NCBI GenBank assembly: GCA_034437795.1
Contig: DAOTTI010000121.1
Span: forward strand, 1 to 7,518
Direction: 5' to 3'
Source: DAOTTI01 sp034437795
Lineage (GTDB): Bacteria > Chloroflexota > UBA11872 > UBA12225
Length of the DNA: 7,518 nt
The notes under the pieces: generated by a model
Databases searched by the model: none
What the model was told of the DNA's origin: nothing
Seen by the model: the letters and a program-made list of their open reading frames with translations, nothing else
Position numbers and translations under genes: made by a program
Shown here: positions 6,118-7,518 of the stretch, in pieces
Numbering within the stretch: the first letter of the stretch is position 1
How the letters are laid out: the number at the start of each line of letters is the position of its first letter

Positions 6118-6630
6118 TTATGGTGCGTGAGCGCCCGCAGTGCGCCGGCGCGGGGCCGCCGCCAGCTCGCTGGGGCAGCAGGCCAGCGCGGCCGCCAGGC
6201 GCACCAGCAGCCCCAGCCCTGGGTTGGCGTTCACCCCTCGTTCGATCTGGGAGACAGTGGCCCGCGTGGTGCCGCAACGGGCGGCCAGTTCCGCCGCCCG
6301 CAGCCCGAGCCGCTGCCGGCGCAGGCGCACGCGCGCCGCCAGGGGCGCCGCGGGGTCGGCGAACGGCTCGCCAACGAGCTGCCAGATCACGTCCCGCAGC
6401 GATGCGTCCAGCGCGGCCGCGATCCGCGCCAGCAGTTCCACCGTCGGCTCGTGCTGGCCCTGCTCCAGAGCGACGATGTACGTGCGGCTGGTCCCCGTGC
6501 GCCGCGCCAGCTCCGCCTGGCTCAGCCCCTGCCGCTGACGCAGGGCCCGCAGGCGACGGCCCACCTGCCGCCGATCGAACTCACCCGCTCCACCGGCCAC
6601 GAGGTCAGCCTCTCGCGCTCCCTCAGGCAT
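6118..6630 (-). CDS. Transcriptional regulator with two XRE-type helix-turn-helix domains
   Basis: This 170-residue protein is built almost entirely of two cro/C1-type DNA-binding domains. The first is about residues 24-82 (VGRRLRALRQRQGLSQAELARRTG... with recognition helix TSRTYIVALEQGQ). The second is about 97-155 (LAARVRLRRQRLGLRAAELAARCG... with TTRATVSQIERG). Two domains in one chain suggest binding to paired or pseudo-palindromic sites, perhaps as a monomer. No ligand or effector domain is present. Two starts compete. The ATG at 6628-6630 has no Shine-Dalgarno but follows TATGTT by six bases, a leaderless-transcript arrangement. The GTG at 6598-6600 (residue 11) has GAGAGG eight bases upstream and keeps both domains. 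The recombinase follows on the same strand across the repeat field, so control of that gene, or of the divergent element at 6710-6895, is plausible (inference). Confidence 0.9.
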   Translation of the reverse strand: MPEGAREADLVAGGAGEFDRRQVGRRLRALRQRQGLSQAELARRTGTSRTYIVALEQGQHEPTVELLARIAAALDASLRDVIWQLVGEPFADPAAPLAARVRLRRQRLGLRAAELAARCGTTRATVSQIERGVNANPGLGLLVRLAAALACCPSELAAAPRRRTAGAHAP

Positions 6631-6697
6631 GAATTAAACATACCAGACCATCAGACGTGCCGCTGGAGCCTGTGGCGCATCCGCGCTTGTTAGACAA

Positions 6698-6723
6698 AGC
6701 AGACGGAATTTGACAGCAGACGG
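6698..6723. promoter_or_regulatory. Paired AGCAGACGG motifs, candidate operator
   Basis: Exact 9-base direct repeats lie at 6698-6706 and 6715-6723, offset 17. They flank the rightward TTGACA box: one is just upstream and the other starts on its last base. They lie 68-93 bases upstream of the XRE ATG. The inner GCAGACG recurs at 6973-6979 and, inverted, at 7030-7036. Position and repetition suggest binding sites for the double-XRE protein; binding itself is inferred. Confidence 0.45.
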
Positions 6724-6739
6724 CCAGACATGCGATAAA
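6710..6739 (+). promoter_or_regulatory. Sigma-70-type promoter pointing right
   Basis: A perfect -35 TTGACA (6710-6715) is followed after 18 bases by GATAAA (6734-6739), preceded by TGC as an extended -10. Transcription would start near 6746. The element lies in an AT-richer stretch of a very GC-rich region and points away from the XRE gene. No convincing protein gene follows, so the product may be a noncoding RNA. Confidence 0.45.
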
Positions 6740-6745
6740 TGAACC

Positions 6746-6895
6746 GGACAGATACCCTGACATCGTCACGGGGACGCGGCGCACGAGAGGAGGGGCGCCG
6801 CCCCCATTCCTGGCAGGTCCTCCTCTCCATATGCCTGGCACGCCGCCTCCGGCGCTGGCTCCCGCCCGCTCCAGCACCGGGGGCGGCGTGTTTCC
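6746..6895 (+). ncRNA. Candidate small structured RNA (prediction only)
   Basis: This stretch starts where the 6710-6739 promoter would initiate and ends after a strong hairpin followed by TTTCC, giving about 150 nt. It contains two stems: 9 bp (6785-6793 with 6819-6827) and 22 bp with one mismatch (6837-6858 with 6871-6892). The open frame starting at 6739 begins inside the -10 box and is Arg/Pro-rich, so it is unlikely to be translated. The evidence is architecture only; no known RNA family is recognised. Confidence 0.3.
6837..6895 (+). terminator. Long GC hairpin with short T tail, terminator-like
   Basis: 6837-6858 pairs with 6871-6892: 22 positions with one C-A mismatch (6853/6876) and G-T wobbles near the base, around a 12-base loop. 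CACGCCGCC/GGCGGCGTG is the outer perfect block. On the plus strand TTT is at the foot of the stem, followed by CC, so the tail is short for a classical terminator. A plain structural hairpin is the alternative. Confidence 0.4.
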
Positions 6896-6969
6896 ACCCG
6901 CCCGGCTCCCTCAAGCCATCGTCGGCATGGTGGCCGAGGTGAGCCTACTTCCATTCACTGTGCCGCTCG

Positions 6970-7039
6970 GGCGCAGACGTTCCCGCCATCGCCTCCCGAA
7001 AGCGAGAGCTTGGACCGAGTGGCCCGGAACGTCTGCGCC
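6970..7039. repeat. Perfect 14-bp inverted repeat with 42-bp interior
   Basis: GGCGCAGACGTTCC at 6970-6983 is repeated in inverse as GGAACGTCTGCGCC at 7026-7039. The interior holds a smaller imperfect stem, CTCCCG-AAAG-CGAGAG. The arms carry the GCAGACG motif seen at the XRE upstream region. It could be an RNA stem-loop, a paired operator or the scar of a small element. No terminal duplication was identified. Confidence 0.75.
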
Positions 7040-7040
7040 G

Positions 7041-7148
7041 GTCCAGACCACGCCAGATCCTGGCCATCGTTCCCCGGTCATACCTCCACCCGCTCATCTG
7101 GCCGAAACGCCGGGTCCAGACCACGCCAGATCCTGGCCGTCGATCCCC
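7041..7148. repeat. 35-bp direct repeat pair (33/35), offset 73 bp
   Basis: Copies at 7041-7075 and 7114-7148 share an exact 25-base block starting GTCCAGACCACGCC, followed by ten more bases with two mismatches. Each copy contains the dyad GCCAG-ATC-CTGGC (7052-7064 and 7125-7137). The spacing equals that of repeat family B upstream of the recombinase, although the sequences are unrelated. Confidence 0.85.
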
Positions 7149-7349
7149 TTTCGGACGCAGAGACGGGACAGCTGGCCCGAGCCGCAGGGCGGTGGCCTGC
7201 GTTCCCCCGCACTGTGTCGGAGCGGGGGAGGCGGGGCCGAGCCGCGCGGCAGGGTGGGGCAAGGGGCGGGTGCGGCGCGGCCGCGGCCGAAGGGGCTGAG
7301 GGCTGCCCTCCTCTCCCGGCGCGGCCCCGGCCCAAGGGGGTACGGTCCC

Positions 7350-7397
7350 TCCCCGCTTCCCCGTGTCCCCGCGTCTCGGTGTCCCCGTGTCCCCGTG
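7350..7397. repeat. Six tandem octamers (consensus TCCCCGTG)
   Basis: Six consecutive 8-base units starting at 7350, 7358, 7366, 7374, 7382 and 7390: three are TCCCCGTG, and the others are TCCCCGCT, TCCCCGCG and TCTCGGTG. Eight is not a multiple of three, so copy-number change would shift any reading frame. It looks like a replication-slippage microsatellite. Confidence 0.8.
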
Positions 7398-7437
7398 TCG
7401 GGGCGCCGGCTCTCGGGGATGGCCCACCTGGGGGAGG

Positions 7438-7455
7438 CGGCGGCCGCGGCCGCCG
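7438..7455. repeat. Perfect 18-bp GC palindrome
   Basis: CGGCGGCCGCGGCCGCCG is its own reverse complement. Made only of G and C in a GC-rich stretch, it may be compositional rather than functional. Confidence 0.5.
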
Positions 7456-7518
7456 GCTGCGCCGGTCCACTCTCTTCTGCGCCTGCGAGCGCCCTTCTTG
7501 CTGCCCCCTGGTCTCGCC

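Larger units (their letters stand above)
6896..7518. other. Right-end region without a supported gene
   Basis: Open frames exist (for example minus strand 6945-7427), but their products are Arg/Pro/Gly-rich, contain the tandem octamer translated as HGDT-like repeats, and match no family I know. The stretch holds the inverted repeat, the 73-bp-offset direct repeat, the octamer array and the GC palindrome listed separately. No tRNA or rRNA signature was seen. Confidence 0.55.

Noticed and set aside
6108..6130. dif-like site near CGCATTATGGTGCG
   Set aside because: The arms match only four bases each and the rest does not fit the XerC/XerD arm consensus, so it is too weak to call.
6739..6942. 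A 67-codon plus-strand open frame
   Set aside because: Its ATG overlaps the -10 box of the only visible promoter, it has no Shine-Dalgarno, and it is Arg/Pro-rich over two strong hairpins.
6945..7427. A 160-codon minus-strand open frame
   Set aside because: It is made of the octamer array, the direct repeats and the inverted repeat in translation, with no domain and no convincing ribosome-binding site.

Overview
This is a high-GC bacterial window (roughly two-thirds G+C by eye). All six convincing protein genes are on the minus strand. The codon bias, the ECF sigma/anti-sigma pair, the kamA-type radical SAM gene and the CCCTCTCCC/GGGAGAGGG palindrome suggest a Chloroflexota-like (Thermomicrobia or similar) or other GC-rich soil or thermophilic bacterium. 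No marker gene fixes the taxon, so this is inference.

In minus-strand transcription order, right to left, the layout is as follows. (1) Positions 6631-7518 hold no convincing gene. They do contain structured DNA: a rightward promoter-like element overlapped by repeated AGCAGACGG motifs, two hairpins that could form a small RNA, a 14-bp inverted repeat, a 35-bp direct repeat pair offset by 73 bp, six tandem octamers and an 18-bp palindrome. (2) A small regulator with two XRE-type helix-turn-helix domains lies at 6118-6630. (3) Positions 5592-6117 are a gene-free field of interlocking direct repeats with about 72-99 bp spacing, plus a REP-like hairpin. (4) A XerC/D-like tyrosine recombinase lies at 4500-5591, and its stop codon sits inside four 11-bp tandem repeats. 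(5) A circularly permuted ATP-grasp-like enzyme at 2867-4351 precedes a lysine 2,3-aminomutase family gene at 1532-2701. (6) An ECF sigma factor (547-1140) is followed by its zinc-finger transmembrane anti-sigma factor, cut by the left edge (430-1).

Two themes stand out. The aminomutase keeps the lysine-binding aspartates, the PLP lysine and the radical SAM cysteines, but has lost the zinc ligands of classical KamA. Its neighbour is an ATP-dependent ligase-like protein rather than the usual beta-lysine acetyltransferase AblB. This suggests a route that makes beta-lysine (or a related beta-amino acid) and then couples it to something. The second theme is the right half, where a recombinase and a double-XRE regulator sit in repeat-rich DNA. 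It looks like a small regulated recombination or accessory module, but its function cannot be settled from this sequence. The sigma/anti-sigma pair is the usual cell-surface signalling switch; nothing here links it directly to the metabolic pair.
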